Assembly: GCF_002925905.1 (NCBI RefSeq)
Contig: NZ_PRDB01000001.1
Coordinates: 1,054,001-1,118,000, forward strand
Length of the DNA: 64,000 bases
Direction of reading: 5' to 3'
Source of the DNA: Klebsiella michiganensis
GTDB taxonomy: Bacteria > Pseudomonadota > Gammaproteobacteria > Enterobacterales > Enterobacteriaceae
Below the pieces are notes generated by a model, which did no database searches, was not told the origin of the DNA, and saw nothing but the letters and a program-made list of their open reading frames with translations. Below are positions 18,382 to 26,754 of this stretch, piece after piece (within the stretch, counting starts at the first letter, position 1; each line of letters begins with the position of its first letter). The position numbers were made by a program, and so were the translations under genes.

Positions 18382-20298
18382 ATGGGTAAAATTATTGGTA
18401 TCGACCTGGGTACTACCAACTCTTGTGTAGCGATTATGGATGGCACTACTGCACGCGTGCTGGAGAACGCCGAAGGCGATCGCACCACGCCTTCTATCAT
18501 TGCCTATACCCAGGATGGTGAAACTCTGGTTGGTCAGCCGGCTAAACGTCAGGCAGTGACAAACCCGCAAAATACCCTGTTTGCGATTAAACGCCTGATT
18601 GGCCGCCGCTTCCAGGACGAAGAAGTCCAGCGTGACGTTTCTATCATGCCGTACAAAATCGTTGCCGCAGACAATGGCGACGCATGGCTTGATGTGAAAG
18701 GCACTAAAACCGCACCGCCGCAGATCTCTGCCGAAGTGCTGAAGAAAATGAAGAAAACGGCTGAAGATTACCTGGGTGAACCGGTAACTGAAGCGGTTAT
18801 TACCGTACCTGCTTACTTTAACGATGCTCAGCGTCAGGCAACCAAAGACGCCGGCCGTATTGCAGGTCTGGAAGTCAAACGTATCATCAACGAACCGACT
18901 GCCGCTGCGCTGGCTTACGGTCTGGATAAAGAAGTCGGCAACCGCACTATCGCGGTGTACGACCTCGGTGGTGGTACCTTCGATATCTCCATTATCGAAA
19001 TCGACGAAGTTGATGGCGAAAAAACCTTCGAAGTTCTGGCGACCAACGGTGATACCCACCTGGGCGGTGAAGACTTCGATACCCGTCTGATCAACTATCT
19101 CGTTGACGAGTTTAAGAAAGATCAGGGCATTGACCTGCGTAACGACCCGCTGGCGATGCAGCGCCTGAAAGAAGCCGCTGAGAAAGCGAAGATTGAACTC
19201 TCTTCCGCTCAGCAGACCGACGTGAATCTGCCGTACATCACCGCAGATGCCACCGGTCCGAAACATATGAACATCAAAGTGACCCGTGCGAAACTGGAAA
19301 GCCTGGTAGAAGATCTGGTTAACCGTTCCATCGAGCCGCTGAAAGTTGCTCTGCAGGATGCTGGCCTGTCCGTATCCGATATCCAGGACGTTATCCTGGT
19401 TGGTGGTCAGACCCGTATGCCAATGGTTCAGAAGAAAGTTGCTGAGTTCTTCGGTAAAGAGCCGCGTAAAGACGTTAACCCGGACGAAGCCGTTGCCATT
19501 GGCGCTGCTGTTCAGGGCGGCGTCCTGACGGGTGAAGTGAAAGACGTTCTGCTGCTGGACGTTACCCCGCTGTCTCTGGGTATCGAAACCATGGGCGGCG
19601 TGATGACTGCGCTGATCAATAAGAACACCACCATCCCGACCAAGCACAGCCAGGTGTTCTCAACTGCTGAAGACAACCAGTCTGCGGTAACCATCCATGT
19701 TATTCAGGGTGAGCGTAAACGCGCATCGGATAACAAATCTCTGGGTCAATTCAACCTGGATGGTATCAACCCGGCACCGCGCGGTATGCCTCAGATCGAA
19801 GTGACTTTCGACATCGATGCTGACGGTATCCTGCATGTGTCCGCGAAAGACAAAAACAGCGGTAAAGAGCAGAAGATCACTATCAAAGCCTCTTCTGGTC
19901 TGAACGAAGAAGAAATTCAGAAAATGGTACGCGATGCTGAAGCTAACGCAGAGGCTGACCGTAAGTTTGAAGAACTGGTACAGACCCGTAACCAGGGTGA
20001 CCACCTGCTGCACAGCACGCGTAAGCAGGTTGAAGAAGCAGGCGATAAACTGCCGGCTGACGATAAAACCGCTATCGAGTCTGCGCTGACCGCGCTGGAA
20101 ACTTCGCTGAAAGGTGAAGATAAAGCCGATATTGAAGCGAAAATGCAGGCGCTGGCCCAGGCTTCCCAGAAGCTGATGGAAATCGCTCAGCAGCAGCACG
20201 CTCAGCAGCAGGCTGGCGGCGCTGACGCTTCCGAGAGCAACGCGAAGGACGACGATGTTGTTGACGCTGAGTTCGAAGAAGTGAAAGACAAAAAATAA
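18382..20298 (+). CDS. dnaK: Chaperone DnaK (Hsp70)
   Basis: ATP-dependent chaperone that folds nascent and stressed proteins with DnaJ and GrpE and holds sigma-32 for degradation. It has 638 residues, identical in length to E. coli. The N-terminal [12 protein letters not shown], the [14 protein letters not shown] phosphate loop and VGGQTRMP mark the nucleotide-binding domain. The substrate-binding domain follows, then an acidic C-terminal tail ending EEVKDKK. Strongly optimised codons. First gene of dnaKJ. Confidence 0.99.
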   Translation: MGKIIGIDLGTTNSCVAIMDGTTARVLENAEGDRTTPSIIAYTQDGETLVGQPAKRQAVTNPQNTLFAIKRLIGRRFQDEEVQRDVSIMPYKIVAADNGDAWLDVKGTKTAPPQISAEVLKKMKKTAEDYLGEPVTEAVITVPAYFNDAQRQATKDAGRIAGLEVKRIINEPTAAALAYGLDKEVGNRTIAVYDLGGGTFDISIIEIDEVDGEKTFEVLATNGDTHLGGEDFDTRLINYLVDEFKKDQGIDLRNDPLAMQRLKEAAEKAKIELSSAQQTDVNLPYITADATGPKHMNIKVTRAKLESLVEDLVNRSIEPLKVALQDAGLSVSDIQDVILVGGQTRMPMVQKKVAEFFGKEPRKDVNPDEAVAIGAAVQGGVLTGEVKDVLLLDVTPLSLGIETMGGVMTALINKNTTIPTKHSQVFSTAEDNQSAVTIHVIQGERKRASDNKSLGQFNLDGINPAPRGMPQIEVTFDIDADGILHVSAKDKNSGKEQKITIKASSGLNEEEIQKMVRDAEANAEADRKFEELVQTRNQGDHLLHSTRKQVEEAGDKLPADDKTAIESALTALETSLKGEDKADIEAKMQALAQASQKLMEIAQQQHAQQQAGGADASESNAKDDDVVDAEFEEVKDKK

Positions 20299-20324
20299 TC
20301 GCCCTTTGAACGGGTAAAACACTG

Positions 20325-20357
20325 GCACGGGCGAAGAGGTTTCCTCTCCGCCCGTGC
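20325..20357 (+). other. Hairpin in the dnaK-dnaJ spacer
   Basis: GCACGGGCG and CGCCCGTGC pair over 9 bp, with further AGAGG/CCTCT pairing inside. There is no T tract. It probably affects relative dnaK and dnaJ mRNA levels or marks a processing site. E. coli also has structured RNA in this spacer. Confidence 0.55.
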
Positions 20358-20385
20358 ACGCATGTTAAGGGGCTGAAAAACACCA

Positions 20386-21522
20386 ATGGCAAAGCAAGAC
20401 TATTACGAGATTTTAGGCGTTTCCAGAACAGCGGAAGAGCGTGAAATCAAAAAGGCGTATAAGCGCCTGGCCATGAAGTATCACCCGGACCGTAACCAGG
20501 GTGATAAAGAGGCTGAAGCTAAATTCAAAGAAATCAAAGAAGCGTATGAAATCCTGACCGATGCCCAGAAGCGTGCAGCCTACGATCAGTACGGTCACGC
20601 CGCGTTTGAGCAGGGCGGCATGGGCGGCGGCGGCGGTGGTTTTGGCGGCGGCGCGGATTTCAGCGATATCTTTGGCGATGTTTTCGGCGATATCTTTGGC
20701 GGCGGACGCGGTCGCCAGCGCGCAGCGCGCGGCTCGGACCTGCGCTATAACATGGATCTGACGCTCGAAGAAGCCGTTCGCGGCGTAACCAAAGAGATCC
20801 GTATCCCGACTCTGGAAGAGTGCGACGTTTGCCACGGCAGCGGAGCCAAAGCGGGTAGCCAGCCGCAGACTTGCCCAACCTGTCACGGTGCGGGCCAGGT
20901 CCAGATGCGCCAGGGTTTCTTCGCCGTTCAGCAGACCTGTCCGCATTGCCAGGGGCGCGGTACGCTGATTAAAGATCCGTGCAATAAATGCCACGGTCAT
21001 GGTCGCGTTGAGAAAACCAAAACGCTGTCGGTTAAAATCCCGGCGGGCGTCGATACCGGCGACCGTATTCGTCTGGCAGGTGAAGGTGAAGCGGGCGAGC
21101 ATGGCGCACCTGCTGGCGATCTGTATGTACAGGTCCAGGTTAAGCAGCACGCCATTTTCGAGCGTGAAGGAAATAATCTGTACTGCGAAGTCCCGATTAA
21201 CTTCACCATGGCCGCTCTCGGCGGAGAGATTGAGGTTCCGACGCTGGACGGTCGTGTAAATCTTAAAGTGCCGGGCGAGACGCAGACAGGTAAGCTGTTC
21301 AGGATGCGCGGTAAAGGCGTGAAGTCCGTGCGCGGCGGTGCGCAGGGCGATCTGCTGTGCCGCGTGGTGGTTGAAACTCCGGTTGGTCTTAACGATAAAC
21401 AAAAGCAGCTGCTGAAAGATCTTCAGGAGAGCTTTGGTGGACCAACGGGTGAGAAGAACAGTCCGCGCTCTAAAAGTTTCTTCGATGGTGTGAAGAAGTT
21501 TTTCGATGATTTGACGCGCTAA
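20386..21522 (+). CDS. dnaJ: Chaperone DnaJ (Hsp40)
   Basis: Co-chaperone that delivers substrates to DnaK and stimulates its ATPase. It has 378 residues. The J domain has the HPD motif ([11 protein letters not shown]), followed by a Gly/Phe-rich linker ([13 protein letters not shown]), a zinc-binding domain with four CxxCxGxG repeats ([35 protein letters not shown]), and C-terminal substrate-binding beta domains. Second gene of the heat-shock operon, followed by a strong terminator. Confidence 0.99.
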   Translation: MAKQDYYEILGVSRTAEEREIKKAYKRLAMKYHPDRNQGDKEAEAKFKEIKEAYEILTDAQKRAAYDQYGHAAFEQGGMGGGGGGFGGGADFSDIFGDVFGDIFGGGRGRQRAARGSDLRYNMDLTLEEAVRGVTKEIRIPTLEECDVCHGSGAKAGSQPQTCPTCHGAGQVQMRQGFFAVQQTCPHCQGRGTLIKDPCNKCHGHGRVEKTKTLSVKIPAGVDTGDRIRLAGEGEAGEHGAPAGDLYVQVQVKQHAIFEREGNNLYCEVPINFTMAALGGEIEVPTLDGRVNLKVPGETQTGKLFRMRGKGVKSVRGGAQGDLLCRVVVETPVGLNDKQKQLLKDLQESFGGPTGEKNSPRSKSFFDGVKKFFDDLTR

Positions 21523-21548
21523 TTGCTATTCATTTCCTGACTTTCTCC

Positions 21549-21578
21549 AAGCCCGGGCCTTCGTGCCCGGGCTTTTTT
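21549..21578 (+). terminator. dnaKJ terminator
   Basis: AAGCCCGGGC, a 5-base loop and GCCCGGGCTT form a 10-bp stem followed by T. It closes the dnaKJ operon and marks the left border of the accessory region. Confidence 0.93.
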
Positions 21579-21689
21579 CTATCCGGCTTCCACACTATTT
21601 AAATTAACCTATTATTTATCAGGGCTAACAATTGATTTATTTTGAGTATTATCTATATTGCTTTTTTCATTTTTAGAGGCCTGCAGCGG

Positions 21690-22637
21690 ATGGGATCGAA
21701 AGGTGCCAATAAGGATTTTGATTATAATTTAATCAAGACTCTTGACGCTGTTATTTCGGCTGGAAATGCTGCTAAAGCAGCCAAAAAACTTGGAATTACC
21801 CCTTCTGCCGTGTCATTGGCGCTCCGCCGTTTACAAGGGTATTATCAGGAAGAGTTGTTTGTTCGTGGTAAAGATGGTTTGTTACCTACCGCGAAGGCGA
21901 TTGAAATCTATCAAAATTTCCGTCAGGTGATGGAATTGGTAGAGAGCACATTTATTTCCGACAAAAAAGATAACGCTGACGCCAGGATGACTATTTTAGG
22001 CGGAGATATCGTTGAGACTTACTACCTCTCTCAGCTTTATGCAGACGATATCTTTGAGCACGTGTTACTAAATCATTATTCATCACGAAATCTTTCCCGC
22101 GAGGTGCTGGCTGATTTACTACTCACTGCGGAATGCGATCTTCTGATTAGCAGCGAGCCGTTGAATATCCCGGGAATTGATAATCAGCTTATCGACAGCT
22201 TCAGGAGCTTTGTTTGCATTTTCGCCAGCAACCATATCCTGAGTACCTTACCTCATATCTCATTACATCATTTCTATTCTTCTCGTCACGCGATGTATCA
22301 ACTGGGTAGGTATTCTCCGATGATTATAAATGATAAAGGCCTTTTTAAAGATAATCTTTATTATAAAGGATCGCGCATTATCGGCTATCGCACCGATTCA
22401 CTTAATGGGATGTTAAGTATGATTGAACGCACCTCATTAATCGCATTAATGCCGTTAAAGCTGGCACTTTTTTATAAAAATCAGCGCAAATATGATATTA
22501 AGTTTGTTCAGCCGCCACCTGAACTCACGTTCAAATCTATACAGATTTATGCATCATGGGACAAAAATAGTAAAAATATATCCATCATTAACGAAGTTGT
22601 CTCCCGGTTACACACGCTGTCATCATTTCGTCGCTGA
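21690..22637 (+). CDS. LysR-family transcriptional regulator of the chitinase/holin region
   Basis: LysR-type regulator, 315 residues from the ATG at 21690, which has AGAGG about 10 bases upstream; a TTG 48 bases earlier is less likely. The N-terminal helix-turn-helix is clear at about residues 12-70 (FDYNLIKTLDAVISAGNAAKAAKKLGITPSAVSLALRRL). The C-terminal effector domain is divergent, so no ligand can be named. It is the first gene after dnaJ and is 124 bases upstream of the holin gene on the same strand, with a large palindrome between them. A LysR protein (ChiR) controls chitinases in Serratia, so regulation of the neighbours is plausible but inferred. AT-rich, unlike dnaJ. Confidence 0.85.
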   Translation: MGSKGANKDFDYNLIKTLDAVISAGNAAKAAKKLGITPSAVSLALRRLQGYYQEELFVRGKDGLLPTAKAIEIYQNFRQVMELVESTFISDKKDNADARMTILGGDIVETYYLSQLYADDIFEHVLLNHYSSRNLSREVLADLLLTAECDLLISSEPLNIPGIDNQLIDSFRSFVCIFASNHILSTLPHISLHHFYSSRHAMYQLGRYSPMIINDKGLFKDNLYYKGSRIIGYRTDSLNGMLSMIERTSLIALMPLKLALFYKNQRKYDIKFVQPPPELTFKSIQIYASWDKNSKNISIINEVVSRLHTLSSFRR

Positions 22638-22687
22638 GGAGTATCTTTTCAAACACTATATCAAATATGGTTTGGTTTGATACTCTT
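22637..22687. repeat. Nested interrupted palindrome between the LysR and holin genes
   Basis: GAGTATC (22639-22645) and GATACTC (22679-22685) share the same centre, base 22662, as the inner pair CAAAC (22650-22654) and GTTTG (22670-22674). A second, offset inverted repeat is TATCAAA (22659-22665) / TTTGATA (22676-22682). It may be a LysR operator for the holin promoter, or a weak terminator of the LysR gene since T-rich sequence follows. I cannot separate the two by eye. Confidence 0.6.
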
Positions 22688-22761
22688 TGATTATTTTAAA
22701 ATAGTCAACCTACCTACACTCTGGTGGTGCCTTTTTATATGAGTTAATCAAGGAGTGTACT

Positions 22762-23109
22762 ATGTCTATTCCCAACCATCTCGAAACCACGGAAGTCGTT
22801 TTGCTGGAAGTCGAAATATTGTTCACAATTATTGCTACCGGCGCCTGGGGGGGATTTGTTAGCTATCTTATCCGCCGTGATAGGCAAGAGGGTGACGATC
22901 ATTCCCATAAGGGAATCATGCACTGTTTGACCCAAGTGGTGGTTTCCTGTTTTACCAGTTTTTTGCTCAGCGCTGTAGCGATTGAAAAAGAGCTTAGTTT
23001 TAATATGGTGCTACTCGCCGCCGGTCTTGGCGGAGTATTTGCAGGGCCGATTTTAAAAATTCTTGGCGAGAAAATTAAAAAAGCGCTGGACGACGCAAAA
23101 ATACATTAA
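22762..23109 (+). CDS. Holin-like small membrane protein
   Basis: Protein of 115 residues with three predicted membrane segments at about residues 15-37, 53-74 and 80-101. The loop between TM1 and TM2 is charged (IRRDRQEGDDHSHKG) and the C-terminal tail is lysine-rich (KIKKALDDAKIH). This is the class I holin plan. The GLGGVFAGPILK motif in TM3 resembles phage-type holins. A strong AAGGAG precedes the ATG. It converges with the muramidase gene across a shared terminator, and no phage structural genes are nearby. Inferred role: timed permeabilisation of the inner membrane so that the muramidase, and perhaps the leaderless chitinase, can leave the cytoplasm. Confidence 0.75.
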   Translation: MSIPNHLETTEVVLLEVEILFTIIATGAWGGFVSYLIRRDRQEGDDHSHKGIMHCLTQVVVSCFTSFLLSAVAIEKELSFNMVLLAAGLGGVFAGPILKILGEKIKKALDDAKIH

Positions 23110-23137
23110 CTACATCTTTAATGTATATCGATCATGA

Positions 23138-23165
23138 TAAAAGGCTCATCCCTGAGTCTTTTATT
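23138..23165. terminator. Shared terminator of holin and muramidase genes
   Basis: AAAAGGCTCA, TCCC loop, TGAGTCTTTT form a 10-bp stem with one G-T pair. A and T tracts flank it, so it can stop transcription from both convergent genes. Confidence 0.75.
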
Positions 23166-23186
23166 AGCTATAATTAAATAATCGTG

Positions 23187-23719
23187 TTATTTGACTCTGG
23201 CTTTCATCCAGCCAAAAATGAACTCTTCATTTTGTCTATTTTTTTCAGTGATATCCAGGTAGTAGGCGCCCTGGCTACAGTTGAGCGCTTTGACTAATAC
23301 CTCCTCCCCCTGCTTACCACGTAAGGTCAGAAAATACTTGAGGGCCGCGAGCGTTCGGGGCCAATCTTGCCATCGGTTTTGATATCCTGGTAGCTTCTTT
23401 CTTCCCGATTTAGTGCATTTAGCCAGCGCTGTAGCCACACGCAGGGATAGTGGGGGCCAATATTGACTGCGGCATCGCAGAGTTCAAAGGAAATGGGCCA
23501 GGAGAGTGTTGATATCTGCTCGAAGCCAGGTTTAATCCAATAATCTTCTTCGAGAATAGAAAATGCTTCAGTTCGCGTCAGGTTGATCATCTCACCGGTA
23601 TAACCATGGGCCCGGGCTGTCGCCTCAGTGATTCCCCAGTTGGTTGCACCACCTTTATCTTTCGGGTTCAGGCTGTAACCACCTTCCATCGCCAAAATGC
23701 CATCAATGATTGGGTTCAT
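23187..23719 (-). pseudogene. GH108-type N-acetylmuramidase (endolysin), split by a frameshift
   Basis: Peptidoglycan hydrolase. The first frame (23719 down to about 23356) has the glycoside hydrolase 108 signature with catalytic Glu12 (MEGGYSLNPKDKGGATNWGIT) and then the peptidoglycan-binding start WLQRWLNALN...DGKIGP. The conserved continuation (TLAALKYFLTLRGKQGEEVL...) is in the -1 frame and ends at 23187. One missing base in GGCCCCGAACG (plus-strand 23356-23362) explains the break; restoring it gives about 177 residues. No signal peptide is seen, so export would need the holin. A strong AAGGAGAG site precedes the ATG. It is 16 bases downstream of a ToxR-like regulator, in one operon. Sequencing error, a true mutation or -1 slippage cannot be told apart here. 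Confidence 0.82.
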
Positions 23720-23735
23720 TTTTTCTCTCCTTGAA

Positions 23736-24179
23736 TTAATGAATATGCAAATACATCACTGTACCGAGGGTGACAGAAAAGACCGTGGTTAATGCTGCCA
23801 GCGTCTTTCTGAAAACCTGTCGTTTGTTTTCTTTCTTCTTGCTTTCCATTGCTTTAATAGGGATCTCTTTATTAACTTGAATGCCTTGTCTTGGGATGGT
23901 GATAAAGAGATCGTTTATTCCAAGCGACTTCAGATCTCGTCTGAACAGGTAGAGTATTTGCGTTAAATTTGCATCATTGACAAAATGGCTACGACTTCCC
24001 CATAACTCTGTGGTTATTTTTTGGCGCTCAATAATATCCATATCAGCATTTTCGATGATGAAGCTAAGACACTTCGCCCTCATTGCCGTCATTTTAATGA
24101 CCTTTGAGTTGGAAGCGGTTCTCAGTTCATACTTTCCTTCATTATAAACGCAATTGTCGTTGATGAGATAAGTTTTCAT
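23736..24179 (-). CDS. Short ToxR/CadC-like membrane-anchored regulator
   Basis: Protein of 147 residues. An OmpR/ToxR-type winged-helix domain fills about residues 1-106 (TTELWGSRSHFVNDANLTQ, then RRDLKSLGINDLFITIPRQG, the recognition helix and wing). A basic stretch (KKKENKRQVFRK) is followed by one C-terminal TM at about 126-145 and almost no periplasmic tail. CadC and ToxR normally have a large periplasmic sensor, so this one is either constitutive, senses within the membrane, or needs a partner. It is the promoter-proximal gene before the muramidase and is divergent from the chitinase, so it is the best candidate regulator of both. No paralogue is visible in the window. Confidence 0.8.
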   Translation of the reverse strand: MKTYLINDNCVYNEGKYELRTASNSKVIKMTAMRAKCLSFIIENADMDIIERQKITTELWGSRSHFVNDANLTQILYLFRRDLKSLGINDLFITIPRQGIQVNKEIPIKAMESKKKENKRQVFRKTLAALTTVFSVTLGTVMYLHIH

Positions 24180-24564
24180 ATTGTCGTCCTTTAGATATGA
24201 TCCTGTTTGCTTGCGTTAAATATATTGTACGAGAATTGTCTTAATCTATTACTTGTCATCCGTATTATTGTAATGTCATTTGATGGTGAGAGCTTAATCA
24301 CATAATCTCATGTAAGTTAAATGATATTTAACTAGATGATTAATGATATTTACTATGCTGCTGATGTTTTAATCCCGTTTTGATGAGATGCGTTTACCTG
24401 CTGATGAGCCGGAGATTATTACTATCATTTTGGCCTCATAAATTAGCGTGAAGCCTGTCTCGAAAACGTGATGTTTTGTGATTAGCCATCGCCTCGTAAG
24501 GATTGGATTATTGGCCCGGCAGAACGAACTGCGACAATTTTTCAAACTTAAAAGGAAATTAAAA
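24180..24564. other. Divergent promoter region between ToxR-like gene and chitinase
   Basis: About 385 bases, very AT-rich on the left and more balanced near the chitinase. No supported ORF. It must carry promoters in both directions and contains the palindrome at 24315-24333. Confidence 0.7.
24315..24333. promoter_or_regulatory. Palindrome AGTTAAAT-GAT-ATTTAACT, candidate operator
   Basis: Perfect 8-bp arms around a 3-base centre, in the middle of the divergent region between the ToxR-like regulator and the chitinase. The shape fits a dimeric regulator site. Which regulator binds is unknown. Confidence 0.5.
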
Positions 24565-26664
24565 ATGGCTACCAGCAAATTGATTCAAGGCGATACGCTG
24601 ACCGAAACCAGCAACGCCGCAGACGGCTTTAACCCGGCAACAGAAGTGAGCGCATACAGCTATACCTCCGCTCGCGTCGCTAAACCGGTCTATAACAAAT
24701 ACAAAGCTTCCACCACCAAACCCAAAGTCTTCGGCTACTACACCGACTGGTCACAGTATGATGGTCGTCTGCAGGGCGATGATTCAAAAGATAACCGCGG
24801 TCGCGGCTACGACCTGGCCAACGTTTCTCCTACCGCCTACGACAAAATCATCGTCGGTTTCGTCGGCGTGACCGGCTTCCACAAAGTAGACAACCTGTGG
24901 CGCGACGTGGTTGCCGAAGGTGCCGATCAGTGCGGAAAAGTGAAGTACGAGCCCACCTTTCTCGACCCGTGGGGCGACTTCCAGTCTTACGTTAACGTTG
25001 GCCATACCGTCAGCGGCTGGGATGTCGATCCGAAGACCGTGACCCAGAGTAATACTAAAGGCCTGCTCGGCGGCCTGCGCGATCTGCAGGCCAAAGCGAA
25101 GCAGCAGGGCCACGACCTGGTGCTGTCCATGAGCATCGGCGGCTGGAGCATGAGTAACGGTTTCCATGAAACCGCCGCGTCTGACGCCGCGCGTAAGGTC
25201 TTTGCCAAAGGCGTGGTAAAACTGTTCAAACAGTTCCCGATGTTCAGCGAAGTGGATATCGACTGGGAATATCCGAACGCCGAAGGCGCTGGCAACCCGT
25301 ACGGCCCGGAAGACGGCGAGAACTACGCCCTGCTGATTGGCGAACTGCGTAAGCAGCTGGACGCCGCAGGCCTGAGCAACGTCAAAATCTCCATTGCCAG
25401 CTCGGCGGTGGTCAAGACGCTCGGCTACTCTAACGTCAATGCGCTGCTGGAAGCGGGCCTGTACGGTATCAACGTCATGACCTATGACTTCTTCGGTACC
25501 CCGTGGGCGGAGAGCGTGACCCACCACACCAACCTGAAGGCGCTGGAAGAAGGCGGCTGGGGGGTGGATACCGTTGTCGGCCATCTGCTGTCCGAAGGCT
25601 TCCCGGCAGAGCGCATCAACATTGGTTACGCTGCCTACACCCGTAACGGGCGCAACGCGGAGCTGGAATCCCTGTCCCCGCTGAAAGGCACCTATAACCC
25701 GGGCACCGGCACCACCGCAGGCTCCTTCGAATCGGGTACCACCGAATGGTACGACATCATTTATAACTACCTGGATCTGGAAAACCAGAAAGGCCGTAAC
25801 GGCTTCAACGTCTACACCGACAAGGTTGCCGACGCGGACTACCTCTACAACCCTGACAGCAAACTGTTCATGTCCCTGGATACGCCGCGCACGGTGAAAG
25901 CCAAGGGCGAATACGCCGCCAGCCTCGGCCTGGGCGCGCTGTTCACCTGGACAATCGACCAGGACAACGGCGTGCTGGTTAACGCCGCCCGTGAAGGTCT
26001 GGGCTATGAAATAGCGTCTGAAGTTATCGATATGGAGCCGTTCTATTTCGAAGGCATCAACGTCGACCCGGCGGATGAACCAGATGAAGAAGATGCGACT
26101 ACCGACGTGAACCACGCGCCGAAAGCCGCCGTTGAACTGCGCGTCGTCGGCGGCTCTACCGTACAGCTTTCCGGTGAAGGATCCTCTGACGAAGATAAAG
26201 ACGATATCACCTTCAGCTGGGGGGTTCCGTCTGAAATCACCGTGGCTGACAAAACCGTTCCCGTGATCGAGTTCGTCGTTCCGGACGTTTCCGTTAAAAC
26301 CAACTTCCAGTTCACCCTGTTTGTCCGGGATGTCTGGGGTGAGCCTTCTACCCAGCAGCGTTTCGTGCTGGTCGCCGTTCCGGCTGCGTCTCAGATTCAG
26401 CCTGAGCCGGAAGAGGAAGATAGCGTTGTGCCAGTAGAGCCGGAAGAAGATACCACGCCGGCAGAAGATGAGACTTCCGGGGATGACGCGACTACGCCTT
26501 ACCCGCTGTGGGATGCTGCTACCGTGTACGGTGGGAACTGGGGATCATTCGAAACGGTAAGCTGGAAAGGCCATAACTACCAGGTGAAATGGTGGTCTCA
26601 GGGCGACCAGCCGGATCTGAACTGCGCTGCGGGCCAGGCGTGGACTGACCTTGGTGCTTACTAA
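24565..26664 (+). CDS. GH18 chitinase without signal peptide, with CBM5/12
   Basis: Predicted secreted chitinase, 699 residues from ATG 24565 (AAGGA 8 bases upstream). The GH18 barrel spans about residues 54-480: VFGYYTDWSQYDG, SMSIGGW (188-194), catalytic motif VDIDWEYP with E235, and MTYDFFG (305-311). The usual first Asp of DxxDxDxE is Ser228. A PKD/Ig-like module follows (about 515-605), then an acidic Pro/Glu linker (about 611-643) and a C-terminal CBM5/12 chitin-binding module with paired Trp (YPLWDAATVYGG, VKWWSQGDQPD). The N-terminus MATSKLIQGD is polar with no Sec or Tat signal. This is unusual for an exported chitinase but matches type 10 cargo and the chitinases of Yersinia Tc complexes. 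Codons are well optimised, unlike the AT-rich neighbours. Confidence 0.92.
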   Translation: MATSKLIQGDTLTETSNAADGFNPATEVSAYSYTSARVAKPVYNKYKASTTKPKVFGYYTDWSQYDGRLQGDDSKDNRGRGYDLANVSPTAYDKIIVGFVGVTGFHKVDNLWRDVVAEGADQCGKVKYEPTFLDPWGDFQSYVNVGHTVSGWDVDPKTVTQSNTKGLLGGLRDLQAKAKQQGHDLVLSMSIGGWSMSNGFHETAASDAARKVFAKGVVKLFKQFPMFSEVDIDWEYPNAEGAGNPYGPEDGENYALLIGELRKQLDAAGLSNVKISIASSAVVKTLGYSNVNALLEAGLYGINVMTYDFFGTPWAESVTHHTNLKALEEGGWGVDTVVGHLLSEGFPAERINIGYAAYTRNGRNAELESLSPLKGTYNPGTGTTAGSFESGTTEWYDIIYNYLDLENQKGRNGFNVYTDKVADADYLYNPDSKLFMSLDTPRTVKAKGEYAASLGLGALFTWTIDQDNGVLVNAAREGLGYEIASEVIDMEPFYFEGINVDPADEPDEEDATTDVNHAPKAAVELRVVGGSTVQLSGEGSSDEDKDDITFSWGVPSEITVADKTVPVIEFVVPDVSVKTNFQFTLFVRDVWGEPSTQQRFVLVAVPAASQIQPEPEEEDSVVPVEPEEDTTPAEDETSGDDATTPYPLWDAATVYGGNWGSFETVSWKGHNYQVKWWSQGDQPDLNCAAGQAWTDLGAY

Positions 26665-26689
26665 TCCTTTTCATTAAAGGAAAAGGATT
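26663..26689 (+). repeat. Inverted repeat overlapping the chitinase stop codon
   Basis: AATCCTTTTC and GAAAAGGATT form a perfect 10-bp stem with a 7-base loop. It starts within the chitinase stop codon (TAA 26662-26664). It may protect the 3' end of the chitinase mRNA or work with the terminator 15 bases further on. Confidence 0.65.
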
Positions 26690-26703
26690 GAGTTCAACAA
26701 TAC

Positions 26704-26728
26704 AAGCCCCGGAAAACCGGGGCTTTTT
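26704..26728 (+). terminator. Terminator between chitinase and the 1019-aa gene
   Basis: AAGCCCCGG, AAAA loop, CCGGGGCTT form a strong 9-bp stem followed by TTT. It is only 26 bases before the next start codon, so expression of the downstream gene depends on read-through, or on a promoter inside this short gap. Confidence 0.88.
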
Positions 26729-26754
26729 CCACCAGGGAACGAGGAGTGTTGTCA

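Noticed and set aside
18340-19647. 435-codon minus-strand frame opposite dnaK
   Set aside because: It mirrors the strongly biased codon use of dnaK. Composition is atypical and there is no recognisable domain.
22762-23719. Prophage remnant as the explanation for the holin and muramidase
   Set aside because: No integrase, capsid, tail, terminase or phage regulator genes are nearby, and the genes are interleaved with dedicated regulators and chitinase genes. Descent from phage genes is likely, but a decaying prophage is not supported.
24478-24564. N-terminal extension of the chitinase (29 residues, MISHRLVRIGLLAR...)
   Set aside because: It is basic but has no hydrophobic core for a signal peptide, and a good Shine-Dalgarno site fits the ATG at 24565 instead.
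24784-26115. 443-codon minus-strand frame opposite the chitinase
   Set aside because: Shadow of a GC-biased coding frame. The forward GH18 motifs are unambiguous.
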